Shown: positions 17,917 to 27,187, numbered from the stretch's first letter. The stretch: DNA of 64,000 bases from Geminicoccus roseus DSM 18922 (GCF_000427665.1 NZ_KE386572.1:3844373-3908372), one strand, 5' to 3'. Numbers and translations are program-made. The notes: a model not told the origin generated them from the letters alone.

Positions 17917-19323
17917 ATGGCGCGCATCGAACGCCGCTTCGTGTGCCAGTCCTGCGGGGCGGTGACGGCGCGCTGGCATGGCCGCTGCGACGACTGCGGC
18001 GCCTGGGACAGCCTGGTCGAGGAGACCGTGCAGCCCAAGGGAACCGGCAGCGCCGCCGCGACCCGCGGTCGTGGCCGCCAGGTTGCCCTTGTCGGCCTGG
18101 ATGGCGAGACGGCGCCACCGCCCCGGATCCTCTCCGGCATCGACGAACTCGACCGGGCGCTGGGCGGCGGGCTGGTGCCGGCATCTGCCCTCCTGATCGG
18201 CGGCGACCCCGGGATCGGCAAGTCCACCCTGGTGCTGCAGGCCGGGGCCAGGCTCGCGCAGGCCGGCAAGCGGGTCGTCTATGTCACCGGGGAGGAGTCG
18301 GTCGATCAGGTCCGCCTGCGAGCCGCGCGACTGGGGGTGACCCAGAGCAGCCTGGAACTGGCCGCCGAGAACGCGGTGGCCGATATCCTGACGACGCTGT
18401 CGGTCGGCCGGGCGCCCGACCTGCTGATCGTCGATTCCATCCAGACCATGTTCACCGCCGGTTTCGATCAGGCACCTGGCACCGTCACCCAGCTGCGCGC
18501 CTCCACCGACGCGCTGATCCGCTTCGCCAAGGCGCGGCACACGGCGGTGCTCCTGGTCGGTCACGTCACCAAGGACGGCCAGATCGCCGGGCCGCGCGTC
18601 CTGGAGCACATGGTCGACACCGTCCTCTACTTCGAGGGCGAGCGCGGCCATCAGTTCCGGATCCTGCGGGCGGTGAAGAACCGCTTCGGACCGGCCAACG
18701 AGATCGGCGTGTTCGAGATGCAGGAGAGCGGGCTGGTCCCGGTGGCGAACCCGTCCGCCCTGTTCCTGGCGGAGCGCGAGGAAGGGCTGGCCGGCTCGGC
18801 CGTCTATGCCGGGATCGAGGGCAGCCGTCCGGTCCTCCTGGAGGTCCAGGCCCTGGTCGGCAATGTCGCGCCCGGCAGTCCGCGGCGTGCCGTGGTCGGC
18901 TGGGACGGCAACCGGCTGGCGATGCTGCTGGCGGTTCTCGAGGCCCGGTGCGGGCTGGAGCTTTCCGGCCGGGACGTCTACCTGAACGTGGCGGGCGGGC
19001 TGCGGGTCGTCGAGCCGGCCGCCGACATGGCGGTGGCCGCCGCGCTGATCGGCTCGCTCCTGGACCGGCCAGCACCGGAGAAAGCCGTGTTCTTCGGCGA
19101 GGTCGGCCTGGGCGGCGAGGTGCGCAACGTGACGCAGAGCGAACTCCGGGTGCGCGAGGCGGCCAAGCTCGGCTTCACCCAGGTCATTGGCCCGGTTCCG
19201 GCCATGGCCAAGGGCGCTGGCGTCAGGACGGTGCCGGTGCGCCACGTGGGCGATCTGATGGCGATGTTCTCGCCGATGCCGGTGCGTGCGCGGACGGCGC
19301 GGGTCCGGAGCGGAGTCGAATGA
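17917..19323 (+). CDS. radA: DNA repair protein RadA
   Basis: RecA-related branch-migration ATPase for recombinational repair. The 468-residue product has the N-terminal zinc finger (CQSCG and CDDCG within the first 30 residues), Walker A GGDPGIGKSTL, Walker B LLIVDSIQ, the RadA-specific KNRFG motif, and a C-terminal Lon-protease-like domain. ATG 17917 is preceded by GGGAGG; GTG 17914 is an alternative. Its stop overlaps the cvpA start (ATGA). Confidence 0.95.
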   Translation: MARIERRFVCQSCGAVTARWHGRCDDCGAWDSLVEETVQPKGTGSAAATRGRGRQVALVGLDGETAPPPRILSGIDELDRALGGGLVPASALLIGGDPGIGKSTLVLQAGARLAQAGKRVVYVTGEESVDQVRLRAARLGVTQSSLELAAENAVADILTTLSVGRAPDLLIVDSIQTMFTAGFDQAPGTVTQLRASTDALIRFAKARHTAVLLVGHVTKDGQIAGPRVLEHMVDTVLYFEGERGHQFRILRAVKNRFGPANEIGVFEMQESGLVPVANPSALFLAEREEGLAGSAVYAGIEGSRPVLLEVQALVGNVAPGSPRRAVVGWDGNRLAMLLAVLEARCGLELSGRDVYLNVAGGLRVVEPAADMAVAAALIGSLLDRPAPEKAVFFGEVGLGGEVRNVTQSELRVREAAKLGFTQVIGPVPAMAKGAGVRTVPVRHVGDLMAMFSPMPVRARTARVRSGVE

Positions 19324-19985
19324 TGGACAGCCTCCCCGAACTGACCGCCCTCGATCTGGCGGTGATCGCGACCGTGCTGATCTCCGCCATCCTGGCCCTG
19401 GCCCGGGGCTTCATGCGCGAGCTGATGACCCTGCTGACCTGGGGCGGTGCCGTCCTTACCGCGTTCTGGCTGTGGACCCCGGTCCGGCCGATCATCGCGG
19501 ATGCGGTCGCGCAGAGCCTGGTGGTCGACGCCATCACCCTGGTCCTTGTGTTTCTGGTTCCGCTCATCATTTACAAGCTCGTCGCCTCGATCGTCGTGCG
19601 CGGGGTCGACGACAGCGCGCTTTCCGGTGTTGATCGCCTGATCGGGCTGGTCTTCGGCGTGGCGCGCGGTGTGCTGGTGGTGGCGGTGGTCTATCTGGTC
19701 AGCATCCGGCTGGTGCCGGCGGAGGACCATCCCGAATGGGTCACCCAGGCCTGGCTGCTCCCGGAAGTGGAGACCGCGGCTAGATTGGTGGACGGGCTTC
19801 TCCCGGCGGACTTCGCCGACAAGAGCTTCAGCGCGATCGAGAAGGGGGCGGGAGCCGTGCAGGATCTCGCCGACCCGCGCCGCCTGCTCGACGGAAAGCC
19901 GTCGCAGGTGGCGGGTGAACAGGGTTATGGTGCTGCGTCACGATCCGCGATGGAGCGGCTGGTCGAGCAGCAGGAGAGCGAGTGA
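19320..19985 (+). CDS. cvpA: CvpA family membrane protein
   Basis: Small inner-membrane protein, named from colicin V production in E. coli, typically encoded before purF. The 221-residue product opens MMDSLPELTALDLAVIATVL and has about four hydrophobic segments in the first 130 residues, including ILALARGFMRELMTLLTWGGA, typical of the family. A polar C-terminal tail follows. It overlaps radA by four bases and is ten bases before purF. Molecular function is not established for the family. Confidence 0.85.
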   Translation: MMDSLPELTALDLAVIATVLISAILALARGFMRELMTLLTWGGAVLTAFWLWTPVRPIIADAVAQSLVVDAITLVLVFLVPLIIYKLVASIVVRGVDDSALSGVDRLIGLVFGVARGVLVVAVVYLVSIRLVPAEDHPEWVTQAWLLPEVETAARLVDGLLPADFADKSFSAIEKGAGAVQDLADPRRLLDGKPSQVAGEQGYGAASRSAMERLVEQQESE

Positions 19986-19995
19986 GTTGGCACCG

Positions 19996-21480
19996 ATGTC
20001 CTTGCACGATCGCGCCGCACCTTTCGACGACGACAAGCTGCATGAGGAATGCGGCTGCTTTGGCGTCTGGGGCCATGCCGACGGCGCCGCCGTCACCGCC
20101 TTGGGCCTCCACGCCCTGCAGCACCGTGGCCAGGAAGCTGCCGGCATCGTCAGCCTGGACAAGGGCCGCTTCTACAGCCACCGGGCGATCGGCCTGGTCG
20201 ACGACGACTTCAGCAAGCGCTCGGTGATCGACACCCTGCCCGGGCAGGCGGCGGTCGGCCATGTCCGCTATTCGACCACCGGTGCGTCGGAGCTGCGCAA
20301 TGTCCAGCCGCTCTATGCCGACTATGCCTTCGGCGGCCTCGCGATCGCCCATAACGGCAACCTCACCAACGCCATGGTGCTCAAGAAGCGCCTGGTCAAC
20401 GAGGGCTCCTTGTTCCAGTCGACTTCCGACACCGAGGTCCTGGTCCACCTGATCGCGCGGTCGCATCGCCAGGACGTGGTGGAGCGGATCACCGACGCGC
20501 TGTTCCAGATCGAGGGTGCCTGGTCGCTGGTGGCGCTCTCCGCCGACGCGCTGATCGGTGTGCGCGATCCACTGGGCATCCGCCCGCTGGTGCTGGGCCG
20601 GCTGGGATCCGGCTGGATGCTGGCCTCGGAGACGGTCGCGCTCGATATCATGGGCGCCGAGCTGGTCCGTGACGTGGCGCCGGGCGAACTCATCATCATC
20701 GACGACAAAGGCCCCCGCTCCCTCTTCCCGTTCCGCGAGCAGCCGCAGCGCTTCTGCGTGTTCGAGTATGTCTACTTTGCCCGGCCGGATTCGGTCCTGG
20801 AGAACCGTGGCGTTTACGAGGTCCGCAAGCGGATCGGCGAGGAACTGGCCAAGGAAAGCCCGGTCGAGGCCGACCTGGTGGTTCCGGTCCCAGACAGCGG
20901 CGTGCCGGCGGCAATCGGCTTTGCCCAGGCGAGCGGGGTCCCGTTCGAGCTCGGGATCATCCGAAACCACTATGTCGGCCGCACCTTCATCGAGCCCACC
21001 GATTCGATCCGGCACCTGGGGGTGAAGCTCAAGCACAACGCCAACCGCTCGATGTTGAACGGCAAACGCGTGGTGCTGGTCGACGATTCGATCGTGCGCG
21101 GCACCACCTCGACCAAGATCGTCGAGATGGTCCGGGCGGCCGGGGCCAGCGAGGTGCACATGCGCATCGCAAGCCCGCCCACGACCTATTCCTGCTTCTA
21201 TGGCGTCGACACGCCGGAGCGCGAGAAGCTGCTGGCGGCCCGCTACGACGTGAAGGCGATGGCCGAGCTGATCGGCGTGGACAGCCTGGCCTTCCTGTCG
21301 ATCGACGGGCTGTACCGGGCGACCGGCGAGGCCAGCCGTAACAATGCTGCTCCGCAATTCTGCGACGCCTGCTTCACCGGCGATTATCCCACGCCGCTGC
21401 GCGACGCGGTGAACCGGGGCGAGGGGCGTGCCGAGCATGCCGCGCCCGCTGCCGAATCGGCGGTGGAGCCGGTGGCTTGA
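19996..21480 (+). CDS. purF: amidophosphoribosyltransferase
   Basis: First committed step of de novo purine synthesis: PRPP plus glutamine gives phosphoribosylamine. The 494-residue product carries an 18-residue N-terminal stretch before Cys19 in LHEECGCFGVWG. Cys19 becomes the N-terminal nucleophile of the glutaminase domain after propeptide removal. The PRPP-binding loop VVLVDDSIVRGTTS and ALQHRGQEAAGI are present, and Cys residues near the end (CDACFTGDYP) resemble the Fe-S/zinc pattern of the B. subtilis-type enzymes. The next gene overlaps its stop (TTGA). Confidence 0.95.
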   Translation: MSLHDRAAPFDDDKLHEECGCFGVWGHADGAAVTALGLHALQHRGQEAAGIVSLDKGRFYSHRAIGLVDDDFSKRSVIDTLPGQAAVGHVRYSTTGASELRNVQPLYADYAFGGLAIAHNGNLTNAMVLKKRLVNEGSLFQSTSDTEVLVHLIARSHRQDVVERITDALFQIEGAWSLVALSADALIGVRDPLGIRPLVLGRLGSGWMLASETVALDIMGAELVRDVAPGELIIIDDKGPRSLFPFREQPQRFCVFEYVYFARPDSVLENRGVYEVRKRIGEELAKESPVEADLVVPVPDSGVPAAIGFAQASGVPFELGIIRNHYVGRTFIEPTDSIRHLGVKLKHNANRSMLNGKRVVLVDDSIVRGTTSTKIVEMVRAAGASEVHMRIASPPTTYSCFYGVDTPEREKLLAARYDVKAMAELIGVDSLAFLSIDGLYRATGEASRNNAAPQFCDACFTGDYPTPLRDAVNRGEGRAEHAAPAAESAVEPVA

Positions 21481-22223
21481 CCACGCCCGATCCGTCGAGC
21501 CTTCCCGATCTTTCCGGGCGTGTGGTGGTTGTCACCGGCGCCTCGCGCGGGATCGGGGCGGCGGTCGCCCTGGAGGCGGCGCGGCTGGGCGGCAGGGTCG
21601 TGCTGGTCGGCCGCACCCGGGGCGCCTTGGAGGAGCTGGACGACGAGATCCGGGCGCTTGGCAGGGAGCCTGCGGTGCTGGCCCCGGTCGACCTCACCAG
21701 GCGCGAGCATGTCGATGCCCTGGGCGGGATGCTGTTCGAGCGGTTCGGCCGCATCGACCTCCTGGTCCATGCCGCCGGCGAGCCCGGAACGCTGACACCC
21801 GTCTCCCACATCGATCCCACCGAGCTGCAGAAGGTCCTGGCGGTCGAGGTGATTGCGGCACAGCACCTGATCCGTTCCTTCGAGACGCTCCTGCGCGTCT
21901 CCGAGACGGGCCGGGCGATCTTCCTGACCTGCGACATCGCTGCCAGTGCCCCGGCCTATTTTGGGATGGCGGCCGCCGCCAAGGCCGGGCTGGAGGCGCT
22001 GGTGCGCAGCTGGGCCGCCGAACTGCGCCAGAGCCGGGTCGAGGTCGTGCTGGTGGATCCCGGCAGGGTCGCCGGCACCCGTACCGAGACGCGGCGCTAC
22101 CCGGGCGGATCCAGGGAGAAGCTGCCGGGATCCGCCGAAGTGGCGGCTCTGATCCTCGCCACGCTCGCACAGCCCGCCGGCGGGAACGACGTCGTCCGGC
22201 TTCAGTCGTCGCCGCGGCTGTAG
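21477..22223 (+). CDS. short-chain dehydrogenase/reductase family protein with degenerate active site
   Basis: SDR fold of unknown substrate. The 248-residue product has an intact nucleotide-binding motif VTGASRGIGAAV (20-31) and a HAAG sequence at about 98-101. The classical Asn-Ser-Tyr-Lys tetrad is mostly gone: by position, Asn becomes E124, Ser becomes C152, Tyr becomes A165 (in GMAAAAKAG) and only K169 remains. It starts at TTG 21477, overlapping the purF stop. It may be a binding or regulatory pseudoenzyme. It converges with der on the other strand. Confidence 0.8.
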   Translation: MTTPDPSSLPDLSGRVVVVTGASRGIGAAVALEAARLGGRVVLVGRTRGALEELDDEIRALGREPAVLAPVDLTRREHVDALGGMLFERFGRIDLLVHAAGEPGTLTPVSHIDPTELQKVLAVEVIAAQHLIRSFETLLRVSETGRAIFLTCDIAASAPAYFGMAAAAKAGLEALVRSWAAELRQSRVEVVLVDPGRVAGTRTETRRYPGGSREKLPGSAEVAALILATLAQPAGGNDVVRLQSSPRL

Positions 22224-23620
22224 GGGTTCTCGCCGCGCCGGACATGCATCCGGATCGGCACGCCCGGCAGGTCCAGGGCCTTGCGCAGGCTGTTGCTCAG
22301 GAAGCGGAGATAATGGTCCGGCACGTCCGCCGGATCGAGATTCTGGAACAGGATGAAGGTCGGTGGCCGGCTGGCTGCCTGGGTGATGAACCGGATCTTC
22401 AGGCGCCTTCCGCCGACCTGCGGCGGCTGGTGATCCTGCAGGGCCATCTGCAGCCAGCGGTTCAGCTTGGCGGTGGTGGTCCGGCGGTTCCAGCGTTGCA
22501 CCGTCTTGACCACCGCTGGCAGGAGCCGGTTCAGGCCGCTTCCGGTGCGCGCTGACAGGGTGACCATCTCGATGCCCGGGACCTGGGCCAGCTTGTCCTC
22601 CAGGCGGGCGCGGATGTTCTTCAGGGCCTCCGCCGGGTCGTCGATCAGGTCCCACTTGTTGATCGCCACCACCAGTGCCCGGCCTTCTCGGATCACCAAG
22701 TCGGCAATGGTCAGGTCCTGGACCTCCAGCGGCTGGGTCGCATCGACCACCAGCACCGCGGCATGGGCGAACTTGAGCGCCTGGACGGTCGCGGAGACCG
22801 ACATCCGTTCCAGCCGCTCCTCGATCCGCGCCTTGCGCCGCATCCCGGCCGTGTCGATCAGCTCGAAGGAGCGCCCCTGGTGCGTCCAGGCCAGCGCCAC
22901 CGAGTCGCGGGTGAGGCCGGGCTCCGGTCCGGTCAGCAGCCGGTCGTCGCCGATCAGCCGGTTGATGAGCGACGACTTGCCCGCATTCGGCCGACCGACG
23001 ATGACCAGCTTGATGGCCTTGTCGGATCCAAGTTCCGGACCGCTGGCCGCTGCAGGCTCGTCCGCCAAGGAGGAGGGTAGAGGCAGCTGGTCCTCGCTCT
23101 CGCTTTCCTCGGCCGCTTCCTCCTCAGCAGTGGGCAGGTGCTTCAGGATCACCTGGAACAGATCGGCGATTCCCTCGCCATGTTCCGCGGAGATCGGCAC
23201 CGGCTCGCCCAGGCCCAGGGACCATGCCTCGGCGGCCTCGATCTCCGCCTGACGCCCCTCGCACTTGTTGGCGAGCAGCACGATCGGCTTCCTAGTCCGG
23301 TGCAGCAGCTTGGCGACGTCATGGTCGAGGGGGGTGAGACCGGCACGGGCGTCGAACAGGAACAGGCCGAGATCGGCCTGCTCCAGCCCCGCTAGGGTCT
23401 GGGCCCGCAGGCGTCCCTCCAGGGTGTCCTCGGCGCCGACATCCAGTCCGGCCGTGTCGATCACCCGGAAGTGCAGATGGCCAAGCTTGCCTTCGCCTTC
23501 CAGGCGGTCGCGGGTCACGCCGGGCAGATCGTGGACGATCGCCTGCCGTCGGCCGACCAGCCGGTTGAACAGGGTGGACTTGCCGACATTGGGTCGGCCG
23601 AGGATGGCGATGGTAAACAC
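22202..23620 (-). CDS. der: ribosome biogenesis GTPase Der (EngA)
   Basis: Double GTPase required for 50S assembly. The 472-residue product has two G domains, with P-loops GRPNVGKST at the N-terminus and GRPNAGKSS in the middle, each followed by DTAG, plus an acidic linker and a C-terminal KH-like domain ending in RRGENPYSRGDD. I chose GTG 23620, giving MFTIAILGRPNVG as in relatives. An ATG at 23653 that overlaps the upstream stop (TGATG) would add 11 residues and is a real alternative. Its 3' end overlaps the convergent SDR gene by 22 bases. Confidence 0.93.
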   Translation of the reverse strand: MFTIAILGRPNVGKSTLFNRLVGRRQAIVHDLPGVTRDRLEGEGKLGHLHFRVIDTAGLDVGAEDTLEGRLRAQTLAGLEQADLGLFLFDARAGLTPLDHDVAKLLHRTRKPIVLLANKCEGRQAEIEAAEAWSLGLGEPVPISAEHGEGIADLFQVILKHLPTAEEEAAEESESEDQLPLPSSLADEPAAASGPELGSDKAIKLVIVGRPNAGKSSLINRLIGDDRLLTGPEPGLTRDSVALAWTHQGRSFELIDTAGMRRKARIEERLERMSVSATVQALKFAHAAVLVVDATQPLEVQDLTIADLVIREGRALVVAINKWDLIDDPAEALKNIRARLEDKLAQVPGIEMVTLSARTGSGLNRLLPAVVKTVQRWNRRTTTAKLNRWLQMALQDHQPPQVGGRRLKIRFITQAASRPPTFILFQNLDPADVPDHYLRFLSNSLRKALDLPGVPIRMHVRRGENPYSRGDD

Positions 23621-23652
23621 GGCACTTCGTTTCCCGCCGGTCGATGCCGGCA

Positions 23653-25011
23653 TCAGCGGTAGGCGTGCAGCGTACCGTCTTCGGTCAGGAGATAGATAGC
23701 GCCGTCCGCGACGATCGGTGGCTGCCGGATCGGCGCACCGACATCCAGCCTGCCGAGGATTTCGCCGGTGTAAGGCGACACCGATACCAGCATCCCGTCC
23801 GAACTGCCGACCAGGAGGCGGTCGCGGACCAGGACCGGACCGTACCACTCGATCACCGCATCCCCGGACGTATCCCCCTCGCGCTCGCGCGGCAGCGGGC
23901 TGACCCAGCGGATCTGGCCGGTGCTGCGCAGCATCGCGACGACCTCGCCCCGGTCGCTGAGCAGATAGACGATCTCGCCGGCCGGCCAGGCGCTCTGCTG
24001 GGTCGCGACGTTCAGCTCGTAGAGCCGAGCACCGGTCAGAAGGTCGAAGGCGGCGATCTCGCCGCCGGTGCCGCCGATGAACACCCGGTCCCGATCGATC
24101 ACCGGCAAGCCGTCGATGTCGCTGATCGCGGCGATCGCCAGGGTGCGGCGGGGTCGCAGCACGGTCTCGGACCAGATCGGGATGCCGGTCTGCAGGGAGA
24201 GCGCGTTCACCTCGCCCGACGAGTAGGGGACGATCACGATCCCCTGCGCCGCGGCCGGCGTGGAACCGCCCAGGATGGCCGCGATCTCACCGGGGGCGGT
24301 GTGCTGCCAGACCGGTTCGCCAGTGGCAGCGTCCAGGGCGTAGGACTGGTTGTCGGCGCTGATGATCAGCACCAGCCCATCGGCCACCGCGGGCGCGCCG
24401 CGCAAGGGCGAGCGCAGGTCCCGGCGCCAGATCTCGTCGCCCGATGCGGCATCCAGGGCCAGCACGATGCCCTTGGTAGTCGCCAGGAACAGCCGGCCGC
24501 TGTCGAAGCCGATCCCGCCGCCATTCAGGCGGTCGGCATCCGGCAGTTCCTCCGGCGTCGTCGTCCAGAGCTTCCTGCCGGTGGCGGCGTCGATGGCCGA
24601 AACCTCCACGCTTCCGTCGACGGCATAGATCGTCCCGTTGGCGATCACCGGCGGGTTCAGGAACGCGCCTTCCTCAGCACCCTGTCCGATTGACGCTTCC
24701 CAGGCGGGAGCCAGGGCCTCGCCGGCGTCGAGATGATAGACGGCGTGGGCCGGGTTGCCGCCGGCCTGCGGCCAGTCGGTGTTGCGGACCGGCGCCGGCA
24801 GCGCGATCTGGTACTCCGCGAGGCTGGGATCGGCCTTCACGCCCTCGTCCAGCAGCAGGACCGGCTTGCGGTCCCCGGGCAGCCTGGGCTTCTCGTCCTC
24901 GTCGAACCAGCCGCAGCCGGATACCAGGCCGCTCAACAGAAGGCCGAAGGCCAGGAGAGTGCGTCGCGCCATGGGCCGGCGCTGGGCGGAGACGGAGTCG
25001 GCAAAGCTCAC
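23653..25011 (-). CDS. BamB-like outer-membrane lipoprotein with PQQ-type beta-propeller repeats
   Basis: Probable BamB, a scaffold of the outer-membrane protein assembly complex. The 452-residue product begins with a lipoprotein signal ending LLSGLVSGC, with lipid-attached Cys33. It then has repeated blades such as VYALDAASGDEIWRRDL, YALDAATGEPVWQ and IDAATGRKLW that form a propeller. GTG 25011 overlaps the stop of the upstream gene (GTGA); an internal ATG at 24972 would start immediately before the signal peptide. The yfgM-like/bamB/der order matches the conserved gammaproteobacterial and alphaproteobacterial arrangement. Confidence 0.85.
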   Translation of the reverse strand: MSFADSVSAQRRPMARRTLLAFGLLLSGLVSGCGWFDEDEKPRLPGDRKPVLLLDEGVKADPSLAEYQIALPAPVRNTDWPQAGGNPAHAVYHLDAGEALAPAWEASIGQGAEEGAFLNPPVIANGTIYAVDGSVEVSAIDAATGRKLWTTTPEELPDADRLNGGGIGFDSGRLFLATTKGIVLALDAASGDEIWRRDLRSPLRGAPAVADGLVLIISADNQSYALDAATGEPVWQHTAPGEIAAILGGSTPAAAQGIVIVPYSSGEVNALSLQTGIPIWSETVLRPRRTLAIAAISDIDGLPVIDRDRVFIGGTGGEIAAFDLLTGARLYELNVATQQSAWPAGEIVYLLSDRGEVVAMLRSTGQIRWVSPLPREREGDTSGDAVIEWYGPVLVRDRLLVGSSDGMLVSVSPYTGEILGRLDVGAPIRQPPIVADGAIYLLTEDGTLHAYR

Positions 25012-25661
25012 GCAGCAGCCTCCAACGCAGCCCGGTACTCGCTCAGGCGCATGCGGGCGCCGGCTGGAAGGCTGGGATCCTTGATCGCGTCGTCCAGCGT
25101 CGCCTTGGCGTCCTCGATGTTGCCGCCCCGGACCTGCGCCAGCGCCAGGAGTTCGCGCGCCTGGTGGCGGAACGGCCGGTCGGCCCCGGCGAGGGGCTGC
25201 AACTCGGCGATCAACGCCGCGGGATCACCGCTGTCGAGGCGCCGGCCGATCACGCCGATCAGCGCCGCTTCTTTGAGGATCGCGTCGTCGACGCTCCCGC
25301 TGGCGACCTGCTCCAGCGACTGGGTGGCCTCATCGGCCTCGTTCTCGCGCAGGGCCGCCTGAGCCGCCTGAAAGCGCGCGATCGCAGCCACGCCGTCGGA
25401 GCTGTCGGCGGCCAGCGCCTGGAAATCGGCCTGGGCCGCGGCTGCCTCGCCATCGTCCAGCTTGCTCAGTGCCGCGAACAGTCTGGATGATTCGTCCGCG
25501 CGGACGCTCGCCTGCCAGTTCTGCCAGCCGATATAGGCCGCGGTGCCGGCAATCACCAGGAACACCAGGCCGGCCACATAACCGCCATAGCGCTTCGCGA
25601 GCGCGATCGCACGGTCACGCTGCAGGTCTTCTTGAACCTCGCGGATCAATGCGTCGGACAA
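25008..25661 (-). CDS. YfgM-like tetratricopeptide inner-membrane protein
   Basis: Probable ancillary SecYEG/chaperone-linked protein of the YfgM family. The 217-residue product begins MSDALIREVQEDLQRDRAI, has one membrane segment (about 27-46, YVAGLVFLVIAGTAAYIGW) and a helical, Ala-rich periplasmic part with TPR-like repeats. I chose TTG 25661 because AGGAGAG lies eight bases before it and relatives start at this point; the open frame continues further upstream without resemblance. It is coupled to the BamB-like gene by a GTGA overlap. Confidence 0.78.
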   Translation of the reverse strand: MSDALIREVQEDLQRDRAIALAKRYGGYVAGLVFLVIAGTAAYIGWQNWQASVRADESSRLFAALSKLDDGEAAAAQADFQALAADSSDGVAAIARFQAAQAALRENEADEATQSLEQVASGSVDDAILKEAALIGVIGRRLDSGDPAALIAELQPLAGADRPFRHQARELLALAQVRGGNIEDAKATLDDAIKDPSLPAGARMRLSEYRAALEAAA

Positions 25662-25815
25662 GGCGGTCGCTCTCCTGGAACGGGGCAGCGCGTGCGCGTT
25701 CCCCAGGTGGCCGGATCGAACCGGATTGCCGGTTGGTACGGATCGCCCCATCGTTTGGCAAGCGCCGAGCATTCCTCTAAAACCGGTGCACCTACATCTC
25801 GAAGGAGGTCGACCG

Positions 25816-26376
25816 ATGCCGCGGATCTATGTGGCGATCGACCTGCCGGAGGACATCGCCGACCAGGTGGATCGCCTGTGCGTCGGCCTGCCGGATGTCC
25901 GCTGGACTGATGCCGACGACCTCCACATCACTTTGCGCTTCATCGGCGAGGTTGATGAGCCGACCTACGAGGAGATCGGCGAAGCCCTTGCCCATGTGAC
26001 GGCGCCTCCGTTCGAACTCCAGCTCCGCGACATCGGGCACTTCCCGCCGCGCGGCGATCCGACGACCCTGTGGATCGGCGTCGCGCCCTCCGAGGGGCTG
26101 AACTCCCTCAAGCGCCGTGTCGACCGGCAGCTCGCCAGCCTGGGCGTCGCTGCGGAGCAGCGGAAATTCCAGCCGCATCTGACCATCGCCCGGATCCGCG
26201 GCGGGCTTCCGGAGAATCGTCTGGGTTCTTTTTTGAAACGGCTCAGCCTTTACCGGTCCGAGCCGTTCGTGGTCACGGGCTTCACGCTGTATTCCTCGCT
26301 CCTGCGGACCGATGGGGCGATCCACACCCCCGAAGCCACCTACGACTTCGTGCAGGGGATCGCCGAGCGGGTGTGA
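25816..26376 (+). CDS. thpR: RNA 2',3'-cyclic phosphodiesterase
   Basis: 2H phosphoesterase that opens 2',3'-cyclic phosphates on RNA ends. The 186-residue product begins MPRIYVAIDLPEDIADQV and has both catalytic HxTx motifs: H37-I-T-L40 and H121-L-T-I124. A strong AAGGAGG lies seven bases before ATG 25816. It diverges from the YfgM-like gene and converges with the ArsC-like gene. Confidence 0.9.
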   Translation: MPRIYVAIDLPEDIADQVDRLCVGLPDVRWTDADDLHITLRFIGEVDEPTYEEIGEALAHVTAPPFELQLRDIGHFPPRGDPTTLWIGVAPSEGLNSLKRRVDRQLASLGVAAEQRKFQPHLTIARIRGGLPENRLGSFLKRLSLYRSEPFVVTGFTLYSSLLRTDGAIHTPEATYDFVQGIAERV

Positions 26377-26383
26377 TGGAGGT

Positions 26384-26743
26384 TCAGGTCTCCAGGGCAG
26401 CCGCATAGAGGGCGGGGTCGAACCCGACCAGCCGCCGCTCGCCCAGGTCCAGCACGGGCCGCCGGATCATCGAGGGCTGGTCCAGCATCAGGGCCAGCGC
26501 CCGGTCGGCGTCCAGGTTCTGCCGGGCTGCTTCGGGCAGGCTGCGAAAGGTCGTGCCCCTACGGTTCAGCACAGCCTCCCATCCGAGCTCGTCGAGCCAG
26601 CCCTGGAGCCTGGACCGGTCGATGCCGTCCTTCTTGTAGTCGTGGAAGGCGTGCTCCACCCCGATGTTGTCCAGCCAGGCCCTGGCTTTCCTGACCGTGT
26701 CGCACGTTTTGATCCCGTAGAGCGTTACCGCCAAGACCTTCAC
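26384..26743 (-). CDS. ArsC/Spx-family (YffB-like) reductase
   Basis: Thioredoxin-fold protein of the arsenate-reductase/Spx family. The 119-residue product starts MKVLAVTLYGIKTCDTVRKA. It carries a single Cys in CDTV (CxxT) and later RRPVLDLGERRLVGF, where the RRPV segment matches the active-site Arg region of ArsC-like proteins. YffB-like members have no proven arsenate activity, so I do not call it arsC. A start four codons later would also fit. No arsenic genes are nearby. Confidence 0.82.
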   Translation of the reverse strand: MKVLAVTLYGIKTCDTVRKARAWLDNIGVEHAFHDYKKDGIDRSRLQGWLDELGWEAVLNRRGTTFRSLPEAARQNLDADRALALMLDQPSMIRRPVLDLGERRLVGFDPALYAAALET

Positions 26744-26809
26744 CTTCTACTGCAGCAGCGACGTTGCCCAACGACCCGGGGGGCGGCGTCATCGAATCGA
26801 ATCGCCTCC

Positions 26810-27187
26810 CTACACGGGAACGGGCTCGGAGAACACGGCTTCAAGCAGGGGACCGCCAGGGGTGCGGAAGAACAGGCGGCGCTCGCCGATATCCGCCAGA
26901 TCCATGGTCGAGTAGCGGATCCCCAGCCTGTCGAGCCGTCCACGGAAGGCGCCATATCCTTCCAGCCGGATGCCGACATGGTCGATTGCCTCGGCACCCT
27001 GGTCGAACCCGCTGCCGCCCGACCCGATGATATGGATCAGGGGCCGATCGCCGGCATAGAGCCAGCATCCCGGGATCCGACGGATCATTTCCGGCCGTTC
27101 TCCCGATTCGAGGCCGAACACCTCCTCGAAGAAGCGGCGCGTCCTCTCGATGTCGCGGGTCCGGATCGTCACATGATCGAGTTGCAC
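26810..27187 (-). CDS. VOC (glyoxalase/bleomycin-resistance fold) family protein
   Basis: Small metal-dependent-fold protein of unknown substrate. The 125-residue product begins MQLDHVTIRTRDIERTRRFF and has a second module IDHVGIRLEGYGAF, ending in the typical FFRTPGGPLLEAVF. His5, His in the second repeat and the Glu of LLEAVF can supply metal ligands. It lies between the ArsC-like gene and guaA with gaps of 66 and 195 bases, so it need not be in an operon. Glyoxalase, dioxygenase or resistance roles cannot be separated here. Confidence 0.78.
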   Translation of the reverse strand: MQLDHVTIRTRDIERTRRFFEEVFGLESGERPEMIRRIPGCWLYAGDRPLIHIIGSGGSGFDQGAEAIDHVGIRLEGYGAFRGRLDRLGIRYSTMDLADIGERRLFFRTPGGPLLEAVFSEPVPV

